Assembly (NCBI GenBank): GCA_023846275.1
Contig: CM043877.1
Coordinates: 17,404,607-17,468,606 of the forward strand
DNA: 64,000 nucleotides
DNA from: Vanilla planifolia
Lineage: Eukaryota > Streptophyta > Magnoliopsida > Asparagales > Orchidaceae
Reading direction: 5' to 3'
The notes beneath the pieces are model-generated. The model was not told the DNA's origin and ran no database searches. It worked only from the letters and a program-made list of their open reading frames with translations. This document shows positions 1-12,539 of the stretch, in pieces. The translations under genes and the position numbers were made by a program. Each line of letters starts with the position of its first letter. Within the stretch, counting starts at the first letter, position 1.

Positions 1-2479
1 TCTAATGTTGTAAACTCCAAATTAGATCTTGATAAAAATTTAATTTGTCTTGCATCAAAGAGTCATTCTATTAATACAAAACTATGAATTACAATAAAAT
101 ATATGAATCAATTGCATCATCAATTATTAAAATTGCTTTAATATCCACAACAAAAACACATTTGACAATTGTCTAATTATATGTAGACGAAAAACCCACT
201 ATTTGTTTAAAGATGTATAAACAAAAAAATAATAAATGCATTTCATAGCATACAAATTCTTTATTCAGGTAAGTAAATAATCAAATCCATTAGCATCACA
301 TGGTGTACATTCAACCAATTCATAGCACATGTTGTAGCCATTCATTGAAAATTAAACTATTTATATGATCAATCATTAACATATTAGTCAACTTATGGGT
401 TATTGATCCATTCTTAATTAGCCATCTTCATTGTAAAGCAAGTTTGTGGCAAGTTATAGGTTGTTTTTATCGTTGTTAGGTGAATGTCAGTTAATTTTTA
501 TAGATATAAAGCATCAGTTCAATTGTAGTTGTTTGTATTGTCACTCATATAAGCCTTGGCAACTTTCTTCAAGGAAAACAAGGTTCAAGAGAATATTGCC
601 ATTATGACTATGACCATGTAGATCAAGGCATGTCATATTTGGCCATTCAGCTTATTTATTTTGTTCTTAAAGGTATTTGAAATGTAAACAGGATCCTCCA
701 CTTATAGTTTAGTAATTTTATTCCCCTTTTTGATACAAGACTACACTCTTCTATGTTTCACATCATAAAAAAAAAACATACAAGGAGTGCTGAAAATTCA
801 TTTTCCATAGAAAAACATAACAAACTTTCCATTTCTCAAGTTTGACCATTCTCTACTTGGTTTGTCACCAGACCATATCAAAGTAGAAGAGAAAAAACCC
901 TACTACCATATTATCATAATCCACCCCAACTTTAAAGGTTTTGAACACTTCAACACAGGCCTGCCTATTTGAATTCAAAAGGAATCTTAAAAACTTATGA
1001 TCACATACTATCCATATAATTTGCAATAATCATCCCTCCTTTTAAATAAGAAAATAAGATTCTCTAGATCCCTTAACTGACACACTTATTAGTAACATTG
1101 CTCTGCTAAGCAAATGCTTTGTATATAATATTGAATGACAATTAATGAGATTACCATGATTGAAAAGTCTAGCTAGCTTCCTTTTAGTTCATCATCATGC
1201 TATAATGCATTGAGATATATATGATAACAATGTCTTGACCCAACTCAACAACACCAAGAATTGCTAGTTTTACCAATCATATCATATTTTTCTACTAAAA
1301 AAATGCTATAGTTTGGGGACTGAATCGTCTATATGCAACACAAAAGCCTTGCTTGCCTATCCAACAAGGCATCACATTATAGCAATAATGCTTTCACAAT
1401 GAAACCTACCAAAGAATGAACCTTGCTAAGCATTTATTTCACCATGCAACCTCCTAAAACAATTGCCATCCTCATTATCCTACTCACATTATTATGATTC
1501 CAATCAATTTTATATGTTTAAGCAAGCTCTATAAAAATGACAATGATGCATTAAAAATCTTGTGTATAGAGAAATTGTTGTGAGGAAAGCTATTATATGA
1601 CAGAAATTATTATATACAAAGGGATTTGTTGTTGTAAGAGGTGATGCTTGGATTTACACAAGATTAAGGGGGGTCAAAAGGAACTAGTCACAAAAAGTTC
1701 AACTTAGTATGTTCACACAAACAAATTAATGATTAATTCTTCCTCCACATATATTAGTGGGTAGAGAATGAAAATCCAAAATTCAACCAAAATTTTGATG
1801 ACATTTAAGATTGAGATATAACTTTAATGTACTATTCATTTGTTCAGTTAAACAACTTGGCTATAAACCTACTTAAATTTTATACTCTTAACATCCAGGA
1901 GCATCTATGTGACATTATATGCTAGAAAAGCACCTAAAGTACTCAAAAGAATAGGTATGAGTTTGGTAATGGTTAATATCGCTACTTAAGTTGATTTATG
2001 CATTTCTATGAAATTTCTCTCATGTAAAATGTAAGTTAGGCTTTTCATGCAGTTTACAAACAACAGAAACTCCTTGTGTAATCCCGAGGAATCAAAGGTT
2101 CCTCATGGGTTCTTTGTTTCTTTCTTTCGATTTCTGCATAAAAATATTCAGAATAACTATTACTAAAATGATTATAACTCTTCCAAGATAAATCCATATG
2201 CAGGAGAATGTTTTTTTTTATTGTAAACCCTAGAAATTTAAGGATAGCTATAACCACAAGGTCAACTCTATCTCCTAATTTATCTTCAGCAAAGAGTCCC
2301 TCCAACAACCTTTAGGAAGTAGAAACAAGGATCCTCACCACGTTAAAAGCCAACTGACATGTAAGCTTGGACATACAAAAATACATTCCATATGACATAG
2401 CATTGGTGAACCCAGATCATACTTGTAAAACTTTTCTTCAGTCATGAGAGCATATATATTAATCAAATAACGCAAAAAA
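1..2479. other. AT-rich non-coding stretch, probable intron or 3' side of the DUF21 gene
   Basis: No conserved coding segment could be recognised on either strand. The stretch lies downstream of the minus-strand DUF21 exon and would be transcribed as its intron if that gene continues to the left. One 81-nt open segment with splice-like edges (2229-2309, minus) is discussed as a weak exon candidate in the findings. Otherwise I see only AT-rich sequence with short homopolymer runs. Confidence 0.5.
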
Positions 2480-3070
2480 CTCCACTTCACCAAGCAGTTC
2501 TCATATCCAAGAACATCACAAGTATTTCTAAGATTTCAGCAATTTAGAAATATGTTCCACCATTACAGCAATTGTATTTCTTCTAATCATTTATTTAAAT
2601 TGAAGCATTTCTGCTAGCATTCTGATAAACAAGTATAGAAATACATATCATGTGATTATTTTGGTACATATAGTAAAATTTCCAAGTGGCACCTCTTATG
2701 TTGTCTAGAACAGAGACCTCAGAAGTCAATATTTCCATAAGAGCACGTCTCTAGAATATTTATCATTATTTCATCAAGCATTTCTTATATCAAAGCAAAA
2801 CACAAGTGTTTTTATAATTTGAGTTGTTTAGAAATAAGTTCCACTGCCATGTTTTAGAAGCTGCTAGTACAAAACATTTATATTTCTTCCAATAACATAT
2901 TCTAAACTTTGTACAACTTAAAGCATTCCCTCATACATTCTGATAACAAAGACTAGAAATACATTATGTGTGCCTCTTTTAATTTATATAGTTGGTAAGT
3001 ATTACTTTGATTTCATGTTATTGATAGTTCTTATGCTGTCTATAATAGAGATTTGAAGAAAAATTATAAT
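2480..3070. repeat. Diverged tandem duplication, unit about 285-335 bp
   Basis: The segment starting near 2491 (caagcagttctcatatc) is repeated from about 2775 (caagcatttcttatatc). Matching landmarks follow in the same order: the 'cattctgata...tagaaatacat' block near 2618 and 2936, and 'cttatg.tgtcta.aa.agaga' near 2692 and 3030. The spacing grows from about 284 to 336 bp, so indels have accumulated in the second copy. The identity is low, which points to an old duplication. I could not assign it to a transposon family. Confidence 0.55.
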
Positions 3071-3635
3071 TTTTTCCTAAAGAACTTGCCACTTGTTGTT
3101 TTTCTGAATTTCACATAAAAATAAATCTCTATAAATTGTTTCCCAAGGGGTAAACAATTTTTTCTTTGAAAAATCTGAAAATTTTGATTTTTGAAATTCA
3201 AAAAATTTGTTAAAAATTTAGAAGTTGGCCTTTGCATACTTCTGAAAACTTTTAAAAATCAAAAAACATCAAATATCAAAAACCCAAAGACTTGGCTTTA
3301 GTATTAAACTTTATAAACACTTAACATGCATGCTATGCAAATGCCTCCTAAACATTTTTGTTCATCTCGGTAGCAGATACAATATTTTACTAAAACACAA
3401 ATTGTACTTCAAATAGTTTTAGAGATAAAGCTCCTTTGATTAGTTCTACATTATTATTTAAAAAACCCTAAAACATAGAAATCTGGTTTAGTATCAATCA
3501 TCCCAAAGATGACAAGCACAATTTAACAAAAAAAATTATCAAACATTAACAGAATTTATAAAGTTATAATCCATGGGAGGTTAGTTATTTTGATATCACA
3601 TTTCAATACCAAAGTATAATCTATTAATAGTCTTC
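3071..3635. other. AT-rich stretch, nothing recognised
   Basis: Poly-A/T-rich sequence without an interpretable coding segment on either strand. It lies between the tandem duplication and the low-coordinate LTR of the neighbouring gypsy element. Confidence 0.5.
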
Positions 3636-4520
3636 TTCTGGTCAAATTTTTTGGATTCAATAGAATTAGAAGATACATCTCTTCTTTCTTAAAATCCTGA
3701 CATTGGTAGTGGATCATAGATGATAATCTCCCATGATCCCAAAATAAGAAATGAGCAATAAGAGAACAATAACAAGTATTGGAGAGAGAAAAGGTAGAAA
3801 AACAAACTTTCTAGACCCTATTATTCAAAAATCAAAACATATCAACACCCCTTTACTTGAGTTTATATAAACACATCCTAAGATAGGTGAGTCATTTTCA
3901 AATCATGATTACAATAATATAGACAAATCCTATACTCCCAAGCTCATCATGCACCAATTTCAAATCCTTTGAGGGCATAGAATGTCTCTAGAGAGTGGTA
4001 CTAACACCAGGTTAACTTCAAGAGAAGATCCACTAAGATAAAAAATTCCACAACTTAATCACATTAAGCCAAAAAAACTCTAGAGAAACGTTCCTTGACA
4101 CCTAATATGTATCAAGGAATAAACCTCAAGGAAAGTACCTCAGGTATTATGGAAAACTCTTAAGAGGTGAATCTCCTTTTATAAGTATTCCCAAAAATAA
4201 ACGTGACCTTGAGAAGGCCTTTTAACAGGTATGGTTGATCCTCGAAGAGTAGTTCTCTTTGATGGATTAAACCCAAGCCACATGGCCCTTGAGGAAGGCC
4301 CTCAAGAGTTATAAACAACTCTTAAATCTCCTTTAAAAATTATTACTCAAGACCATAAAGCATCTTGAGAAGGCCCTTTGAGAGGTATGAACTACTCTCG
4401 AGGAGTAACTCTCCTCAAAAGAAGTGAATATCTAATGAAATATATGTTTTCTTCAACCCAATGAAGCCTTCTAGCAATTGTTCTAATCTTGCGAAGATAT
4501 CTTGATGATAAACCACCAAC
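3636..4520 (-). repeat. Low-coordinate (3') LTR of the gypsy relic, approximate limits
   Basis: It shares ordered blocks with 8408-9035: 'ttttttggattcaa' (3647 and 8416), 'agtttatataaacaca' (3858 and 8639), the 'gatacctaa...tatcaag' block and 'tagcaatt.tt.taatct' (4472 and 8982). Identity is modest and the TG/CA ends could not be fixed. Confidence 0.6.
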
Positions 4521-6549
4521 TTTTGTATCCAAGCCCTTTGAATCTTCATTTCTTGAGTAAAACTAGATAGCCCAATTGCACAATTTCTCCCCATCTCATG
4601 AGCTTCAATGCTTGATCCAAATTAAACATGGAAATTTTATCATCCCTCTATCTTGATCATACTACTCAACCAAAGTAAACTTTGACCCTTCGAATCAAAG
4701 CATCAACAAGGCATAACATGACTTATGGTGTTGTTTTCTTTTCCAAGATATTTTTCTTTTGAAGAACTAGCTAACATCACAATGCAAAGTCATCCAATGG
4801 AGGTATTCTCTCATGTAGTTCATCATAAAATATTGATGGTTTGAAGGGTTTTAGATTATTTACATTCATGACTGAATATTTTCTATATAAGGAGGCAACT
4901 CAAGTTAGTACGATTTTGTACTAATATTTCTTTGATACCGACATACAAATGTAGCAAAACAATTTAAAATTCCATTCTTCACTTTTCAGTTTATCCTTTC
5001 ACTAAACTGCAACAAAGCAAAGTCTTCAATTTCTATCTACTTTTCAATTATAGGTCAACCATTTCCCTCACAAAACTGCCCAATTGCTTCTTGACCTCTC
5101 CATGAACCCTCCATACTTCTCAAGGAATCTTTGCAACTTTTACAAAGCATTCCCCCACTGATAACTCTAGTTGTGTCAAGTCAAACTTCCATATCAAATG
5201 AGATTTAAGTAAACCTCCAACATATCTCAAAAGGACTTTTATAAGTTAAACTATGCAAAACTTATTGTAAACAAATTAAATATATGGATGGAATGTCATA
5301 TTCCTCTTCAAATAAGTATACATTTTAAGTCAAAAAAACCCCAAAATCCACTTAAAAATCTTCCAAACTGATCAAAAATAATTGAAGACCCAAAGTTTCT
5401 AAATAATAATAAGTAATTTCTTCACTTAACATGTGGTCGCAACAAGGCAAGAAAGTCACCATTTTTTATAGTCTATCTATCATAACTAAAAGAGAATTAT
5501 AATCCTAGCTCATTCTAGTTGAACCAATAGTTAAATCCAATGTAATAATTTCCCAAGGTCTCAAAAGGTACTGGAAGAGGTATGTATAATCCTAGCTTTG
5601 GTTAAAAGGCCTAGAAGTACAACAAAGGATACATTCTCAAATGAATTTTTTACATCAATATAAGGCCAAGAATCATAACTTGCAAATTTTGTGTTATTTT
5701 AGACATATTATACTAACCAATAATTTTTTAGGTTTGAGATTCTCAGATCCACTTCACTCAATCTCCATTTCAAGAGATGCAACGTTCGTGGCCCTTATAT
5801 ATCAAAAACCATCTCTTAATTTTAAAATCTAATTCTCCATGGAACCTCATGAAACATTCTCATGAACCTATGTTTATACCTTTTATTACCATGGAAAAAC
5901 AAAAAACAATGTTGTCAATGGATGGAACATATTTGCCAGCTTATTCTAGCCATCTCTATTGTACTTAAGCATGTGAATAAATTGCTCCAAACATAACCAC
6001 TTCACATGACATGACAATTAAAGGCTGATGATTTGAGTGCACAATTATTTATTTACCAAGAAGATAGTGTCATCATTGTTTGATTGCTTGATGCAAAGTA
6101 AATAACTCCTTAAATGGGATAGTTCTTCCACACCATACAATAGTTCAGAATAATATGTAACTAGTTGGCATTTTTGCAACAAAATTTCCATGGTAATATA
6201 TCCAAAGGCATTTGCTTCCATCTTGAATGTTTGTTGCATATTCATGCCTTACACATGATATCTTTCAACTTTAGGAATGTCTCCTCTTGAATGTAAACCC
6301 AATCAAATTTATGGTGCACCCAAGTCAAATAATGTGGTGGTTCAACCTTTCAAGAAAAGCCATTGATAAACGACCTCAAATAATTACAAGCCCATGAAAC
6401 TTCTAACATCAATAATATTCTTTGATTTTGCCCCTTATTAAAGGGACTTCAATATTCTCTAATAGTACTCAGCTCACGTCAATAATATTCTTGAATTTTC
6501 CAACTTCTTAAATGACTTCAATATTCTATAATTAATACTAAGCACCATT

Positions 6550-7060
6550 TCCAACTCGAAAACCCAAACATATAAGATTATTCCTTCCAAACAAACTCTT
6601 CCACAAGTTAAGCTTGAACTGGTTTTCGTGCATTCTTGAGAACAATTCTTGCATGTGCTCAATGTGTTATTTAATTTTTTGATTATAAATGAGTACATCA
6701 TTGAGGTATACAATTATAAATTTCTTGATGTAAAGTCTCAAGATGTCATTCATCAACCACGTAAATGTCGTCATTATATTACAAAATCTGAATATCATTA
6801 CCAATCACTCCTATAAATCCCTCGATTTTTAATTGTTTTCCAATCATCTCTCTTGCATTCTCACTTGGTGATAGACAGATTTCAAAGTTGATTAAATAAA
6901 TGTACAATGAGGGAGGGAACATTTGTTCTTAGACTTCTTAAGTGCTCTATAATCAATACACATCCACTATCCTTCTTTGACACCACCACAACCATCAACA
7001 AATGGCAAGGCCAAGTACTTGGCTTCAATGCTTTAATCTCAAGCAATTCTCATGCTTGCT
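6550..7060 (-). pseudogene. Ty3/gypsy reverse transcriptase remnant
   Basis: Read on the minus strand in shifting frames, 6940-7060 gives a CIDYRALKK stretch typical of the RT N-terminal part. Then 6600-6790 gives FTWLMNDI..., IVYLNDVLIY and a downstream HIEHMQELF...LNL block. These correspond to the conserved 'TF..LMN', 'YLDD' and 'EH..H...VF' motifs of Ty3/gypsy RT. The catalytic YLDD reads YLND, and stop codons interrupt it, so it is a dead copy. Confidence 0.75.
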
Positions 7061-7529
7061 TTAGGTATGAGGTGGTAGTCAAGTTAATCAACTCACAAGC
7101 CTTCCAAAAATAAGATTTTTTCTAACTCTAGATGTCAATAATAGCACTAATCACCTCTTTCTTCACCTAAATTATTATGTTATATGGTTCTTTTCTTTTC
7201 TACCCTCTCAAAAACTCTTGAGTATTAGATTTAGGTTTCACTATGACACAAGATTTTGAACCATCAAAAATGGTAATCTTCTCTTAGTAGCAATCATCAG
7301 TTTGACTATCCCTTTCCCATCCTTCTTGACATTTTTTTGGTAAAATCTCACAATCAAGCTTCAAACGCTTCTCCAAATTGAGATTACATTTTTCATAATT
7401 GTTGTCCCTTTTCAAGATATCTCATTCTTCTTCCACTTCTTTGAGTTATGATTTGGCTTCCCATTGTACTATCATAGCGATTTCTCATCTCAAATTTTAT
7501 TTTTATTTTCAATTGTCATTGCAAATGTA

Positions 7530-7745
7530 CTAACCTAATTCAAATTCTAAATAGAAAAAAGAATGAAATATGTAACAATAGGATAATACAAACTTGTTAT
7601 ATAGTTCAAATGTCTGCATCTCTTTCAAAGGAGCTCCAGGTGCAATAGCTTGCATCAGAATTTTGTTCGTATATTCTTGCATCACCTGACCCAATTGATG
7701 GTTAAGAGCATGCCACTTCCCCCATCTTTCTTTGGAACATCTCAT
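7530..7745 (-). pseudogene. Ty3/gypsy gag (retrotransposon gag domain) fragment
   Basis: A 71-codon open segment contains 'W..LNHQLGQVMQEYTNK' followed by 'QAIAPGAPLKEMQTF'. This resembles the conserved 'W..L.QG..SVQEYT..F..QA..LGI.L.E' core of plant gypsy gag proteins. It lies between the RT remnant and the high-coordinate LTR, as expected for gag of a minus-strand element. It is only a small part of a normal gag. Confidence 0.6.
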
Positions 7746-8407
7746 AGGATAAAATTTTTATTGAATATAACTCTCCAAATTATTCTAGATGTCTTTCATC
7801 AATCTTGGCCTCCTAATCTTAGATGAGCATTCCACCAAACTAAAACATGTTGAGACAACTTTAATCCAACAAAAAAAAATTCTCAATCAAGGAATATGTA
7901 TAAAGAGAGAACTAAGGTTCTAGTTGATCAAACTACCTATCAAACTTCTCAACATTGATCTCACTGTCACATCTTAGTATTTATAGTTTTGTTTCAACCT
8001 CGAATACCTTTGGCCAACTTTCTAGCAAAGATGATGCAATTTCATCTTGACCATCAATATCAACATCCCCTTCAATCACTTCCCTCAACCATATATAGTA
8101 TACATCCCTTATTGGACTAGAGAATCCCTTCATATGAGATAGGTTCCTTTGGCTTCTCCCCCAAGATAGTTTTTTGGAGTGAATTGGTCATAAGAATAAC
8201 CTTCTAGAGACAATTGAGTGCTTCACTACTCAGATGAATTTTTTCTTTCTCCTTCATATGCTATAATAGATTCAATCTTTTGTTTTACCCTTTTAGATGG
8301 CTACTCAATACACTTTTTTTCCTGGTTTCAAACATTGTTTGTTTGATAACATAATATGACTTGTTGAAGAAGAAAACTCCCTTCTAGATGATTGCCTAGT
8401 TTGCAAA

Positions 8408-9035
8408 ACATCTAATTTTTTTGGATTCAACATAATTAGAGGTTGCATCATCTCTTCTTCATTAAATCTTTCACAATAGAACTTGGATGGCAATCCTTTG
8501 TAATTCCAAAACAAAAGATATGAGAGAAAATAGAGCGGAAGAATTAGAAAGAGAATTTGACAAGAAATGAATAACTTTTCAAGTCTTATTTTTAGAAGAT
8601 TGAAGCAAATAATCTCCATCTTTATATGGGCCATCCTCAAGTTTATATAAACACACCAATAGGTTGATGAATCACTTTTCAAACTACATTAATGGCAATA
8701 TAAATAAGCCTTATATTAAGATTTCAAGAGGTTTAAAGACATCAGAATAGATGGCTCTTGATACCTAACACATATCAAGATAAACCTTGAGACCATATAG
8801 GCCTCAAGGAGTCCCCTTCAAAAACATTTTCCCAGACTAAAAGAGATCTCAAGAAGGATTTGGATGGTTCTCGATGAGTAATTCTCCCTGATGGGTAATG
8901 CTCAAGACCAAAGTTGAGGAGCAACACTCACGAGGAGTGGATAACTCTCAGGGGGTTACCTACTATCCTTGATGAATTCTTTTAGCAATTATTCCAATCT
9001 AAAAAAGATCTCATAATTACTATTAGAAATATAAA
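8408..9035 (-). repeat. High-coordinate (5') LTR of the gypsy relic, approximate limits
   Basis: Partner of the 3636-4520 repeat, shorter by about 250 bp through indels. It carries the same ordered blocks. The boundary to the interior is near 8408; no clear tRNA-complementary primer site follows it. Confidence 0.6.
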
Positions 9036-9040
9036 TTTGC

Positions 9041-9645
9041 TAAATAATAACAAGCATATCATGAGTTGCTTGATTCACTATTATCTTCTGCATATAGCTA
9101 GGTTATTTAAAGATGGTTTTCGTTCATTATTCTAAAAACTTCAAAATTTAGCAATCAAGATATCAACCGACTTCAAATAGCTTACTCACATAATCTGCAT
9201 AAAGCTATTTGTTTTGGCTTGTTAGAATACCTATAAGCTGATCAAAAAAATGAACAATAAAATAATAAAAAATAAATAAATGTTATCATTGATTTAGCAT
9301 CACAGTATTTGTAGCCAATATCACAACTAAACAAAGTGCAAACAAAATATTGCACTTATATTACACAATAAAATTTAGATAAAATACATTCTAAACAAGT
9401 GAAAATGTGCTCTAGTCGAGAGCAAGATAGTTTCAAGTCACTCTCAGCTAAAGACCGGTCAAAACCAAGCTCAATACGAAAATTTGGCACATGAAATGGA
9501 TTGTTTGACTCAATTGGAGCTCAGTAGGAGATGATTTTTCACGGAACTTCAACTTAAATTAACAGCCCCGCACACAGGGAACACTAATCCTAAGAACAAT
9601 TCTTGAATAACAAATACACATCAGCCAATGGTAAAGGATCCATAC
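9041..9645 (-). other. Start of intron 1 of the DUF21 gene
   Basis: The GT donor is at 9645-9644 on the minus strand. The stretch is AT-rich without coding potential up to the edge of the inserted gypsy element, and no second exon of the expected protein was recognised in it. Confidence 0.6.
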
Positions 9646-10233
9646 CTTCCACGGCCAAAGAGTAGTGATCGATGTCTCTGCCATAGAGAAGAACGCTGAA
9701 AGTCCCAAAAGAACAGCCAAAATAAAACCCTGTTCTTTAAAAACTTTAAGAACCTGCAAGAACTTCACCCAAGTTGCCCTCCGCAGTTCGGCATCCCACC
9801 CGATGACCCTCATGCCAGTATCGAGTATGCCGCTGGCCGCAAGCACTCTTCTGCAATCAACAGCAAACACCCCATACGCAACAGCGATGAACACAAAAAC
9901 TATCCGGAAACCATGTCTAATCAGAAATACACTCCCGGGGACGTGCATCTTCTCACGGGAAATACAGTCCGCTGAATTCGATATTGAACGTGCGCGGCCC
10001 CGCAGAAGCTCGCTGGCTGCACCTCTTCGACCCACTAGCCTCCCCTCAAATAGAACCCCACACGACGGCATATCGATAGATATTCTTCTGAAGCGGACAG
10101 GAAATGTAATTCTCTCTAACGCCACGATCCTTGTAGGCCAAAGGCATACTTCAGCACCAACATCTGATTGGCATTTACTTGGAGAAGCAAGCCCCTGAGT
10201 TCGAGCGAACGCGAGAGAGTGAGAGAGAAGCAT
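9646..10233 (-). CDS. DUF21/CBS-domain membrane protein, chloroplast type, exon 1 (partial)
   Basis: Exon 1 encodes 196 residues and ends after codon AAG directly at a GTATGG donor (phase 0). The C-terminal part, including FFSMAETSITTLWPWK (residues 181-196), matches what I recall of the plant chloroplast DUF21 plus CBS-pair proteins (Arabidopsis At1g55930/At3g13070 type), relatives of bacterial CorC/HlyC proteins implicated in ion transport. Residues 1 to about 95 are Arg/Ser-rich, as in a plastid transit peptide. A hydrophobic helix lies near 109-126, and the first DUF21 helix near 169-187. The DUF21 core and both CBS domains must lie in later exons, none of which I could find to the left. 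The start is the first ATG in frame (10233), and a telo-box lies just upstream. GC is far above the surroundings. Identification of the family is firm; function beyond the family is inferred. Confidence 0.88.
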
Positions 10234-10248
10234 TTTTTACTTCCACAC

Positions 10249-10257
10249 AAACCCTAG
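10249..10257 (-). promoter_or_regulatory. Telo-box (CTAGGGTTT) in the 5' leader of the DUF21 gene
   Basis: The plus strand reads aaaccctag, i.e. CTAGGGTTT in gene sense, about 16 nt upstream of the ATG. Telo-boxes near transcription starts are common in plant housekeeping and translation-related genes. The role here is inferred. Confidence 0.4.
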
Positions 10258-12530
10258 ATGGTAAAGTATCTGCCGCTCTCCATCTGCCCTGATATATCAA
10301 ATCAAGAATGAAAGTTTGCACTGCCTTTCTTTCAAGGTACTGCTTTAACTTCACTCATGGATATCAATTTAGCTTAAATTTTCACACTCAGTTAGTTAGT
10401 ACCAGGTTAGCCTTAACCCAAAAATACTAAAATTATTATTAATATATGATCTCTATGTTAATTTTATTTGAATATATATATATATATATATATTATATTT
10501 TTATATTATATGCACATATATTTTAAAAGACAAAATGAATTATTTTAAAAAATATTTTAGTTATTGTCATTATAAATATTAAAGTTTGTGATAAGATAGA
10601 TATATGTTCTCAGCTCGTAGAATCAAATTTGTTTGATAATTTTTTTACATTAACTTGAAATATATGACAGACCATCGTCTATTTCACTATACTAAAATGT
10701 TTATCACCTAATGTACTTATCCAAAACTATTGAGTTTATTTAGTTATAATATAATAATCAAGTTAAATTGGAAGTATATAAACATATTTGTCTAATAAGA
10801 ATATCCTTGTTGTGTTGGATGACAATGATGATATGCAAAAAAGAAAAATATCGATTGTATTATTGTCACAAAGTGATATTAGTTCCGTCCATGTTCAATG
10901 GAGCGACTAGATGAAAAATACCTTGACGATGTTTTGAGACAAAATCAAATCGCTTCCAAGCAATGAGCTAAGATTAAGATGGGAACAAATTAGTTCAATA
11001 CTTAACATGGAGTGGAGCAACCAATATGATGTAGTAACATTTGAACAATAAATTCCAAAATTTGTATGAAGCATTTATGAAATCATTGCCATTTGAAGTG
11101 CCACATTTGGGAATAATGTCGAGTGAGTCTCTAATGCATAAAGACATTCTTCCAATGTAATTATCTGAAGTGCTCATCAGGCTTGCATGAGACATGAAGA
11201 ATTGGAATATTGTATAGTATGACGATAAAATTTGTTTTGTTTATTGAAGGGATATCCCTTTTTATTATCATTAGATTTCAACATCATCTTGGTGTTCCTT
11301 ATATATGATCAAATTATATACCTTGTACGATGAGAAAATATATGATAATCTAGTATTTTTCATGTGTAAAATGGCCCTGCATTGAGGTGGATATTAAGAC
11401 CATACCAAGTGAGTGCTTTGTTCAATTTTCCTGTTATTTTTGTAAGGACTCGAGTGGCTTTGTTTCCTTCCTTATATGTCACTTTTCAAGTTACTGAGAA
11501 AGGGGAAGCTACCATCTTAACTCATTGTTTGAAATCCCCAATTAGGCATTAAGCTTTCTTAGATCATTCTAATTAATGAAATGTAGTTAAACTCATTCTC
11601 AACATTGATGTATTTATTATTACTGAACTAGAGTAAGCCTTTATTGATACTTAACACAGATGCCTTCATTATCAAATATTGACCAATTAGATAAGCAATA
11701 ACATAGATTATATTACCTTCGTGATCTTTGATAATGCCTCAGCATTAGAATTGTCCTTATAGTTGCCATGTATATCACAAAGTTATCAAGAAAGGATTCC
11801 AATAAACTACTTCACACCTTCTACCTTTTGTAAGTTTGAAAGGATGAACCAAGCCCATCTGCACCAACATTCTGTCAATTTGTAGAATTTGCATTACAGG
11901 GGAACATTTGAAAATATTATGGCATTGGCTATTAATATTATTATATGGTTTGTCTTAAACTTGCATGTTTTTTGATAACATTTTCTATTTCTAGCATTCT
12001 AAATATTCCAACATATTAGAGGTGGTATGACTTGAAAAGCTTCACGACATGTTAGACTTTAAGAAATTTGTTACCACCAATTATTTAGAAAGTTGTTTAT
12101 TTTTTGAAATTCCTATAGTTGTGTTGTTAAAAATCTATCAAAGAAAGACCAAATCTTTTGTGCAAGATGACAACATGTGAAAGCATAGTTAATAGAATAT
12201 TCATTGGAGTAGTGTGGGTATTTGGAGGCTAGTTAACTATTAAGCCTATTCAATTGCTCTTAAAATAGCAATAATTTGTTGAGTATTCTTCAAATTAGCA
12301 TTGAGATCTTGACATTCCAAATCATTTTCATCAATTCTAGTATGAAGAACATACATCTTATTTCATTCCATGTTGATTGTAAGTTGAAAGTTCTATAATT
12401 ACTAAGAGTTTAGAAGTAACTACCTTACACAAGAGATTTGTGTGTGAATGCTAACATTAAAGCTCTAGTCTTTTCATGTGCTTCCATGTGTGCTACTTGG
12501 TGACCTTTCGATTTCTATTCAAGTATTTTA
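10258..12530. other. AT-rich intergenic stretch with a (TA)n tract
   Basis: It holds the upstream region of the DUF21 gene and a short (TA)n run at 10472-10492. From 10.9 to 12.5 kb the base composition is slightly less extreme, but no conserved reading frame was recognised. The left end of the LINE relic may extend into it. Confidence 0.45.
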
Positions 12531-12539
12531 TCTTCAAAA

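Larger units (their letters stand above)
3636..9040 (-). mobile_element. Degenerate Ty3/gypsy LTR retrotransposon (full-length relic)
   Basis: Two diverged direct repeats (about 3636-4520 and 8408-9035) flank an interior that translates, on the minus strand with many stops and frameshifts, into gag and reverse transcriptase in the order expected for Ty3/gypsy elements. Gag is nearest the high-coordinate LTR and RT is to its left. The interior between the RT and the low LTR probably holds RNase H and integrase remains, but I could not pin motifs there. The element lies downstream of the DUF21 exon in the same orientation, so it probably sits in that gene's first intron. No target-site duplication or primer-binding site was found, consistent with an old insertion. 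It is inactive: no open frame longer than about 125 codons survives. Confidence 0.72.

Noticed and set aside
8305..8682. 125-codon minus-strand open frame
   Set aside because: It lies across the LTR/interior border of the gypsy relic and resembles no protein; chance frame.
9665..10198. 177-codon open frame on the plus strand
   Set aside because: Antisense shadow of the DUF21 exon; low-complexity composition and no recognisable family.
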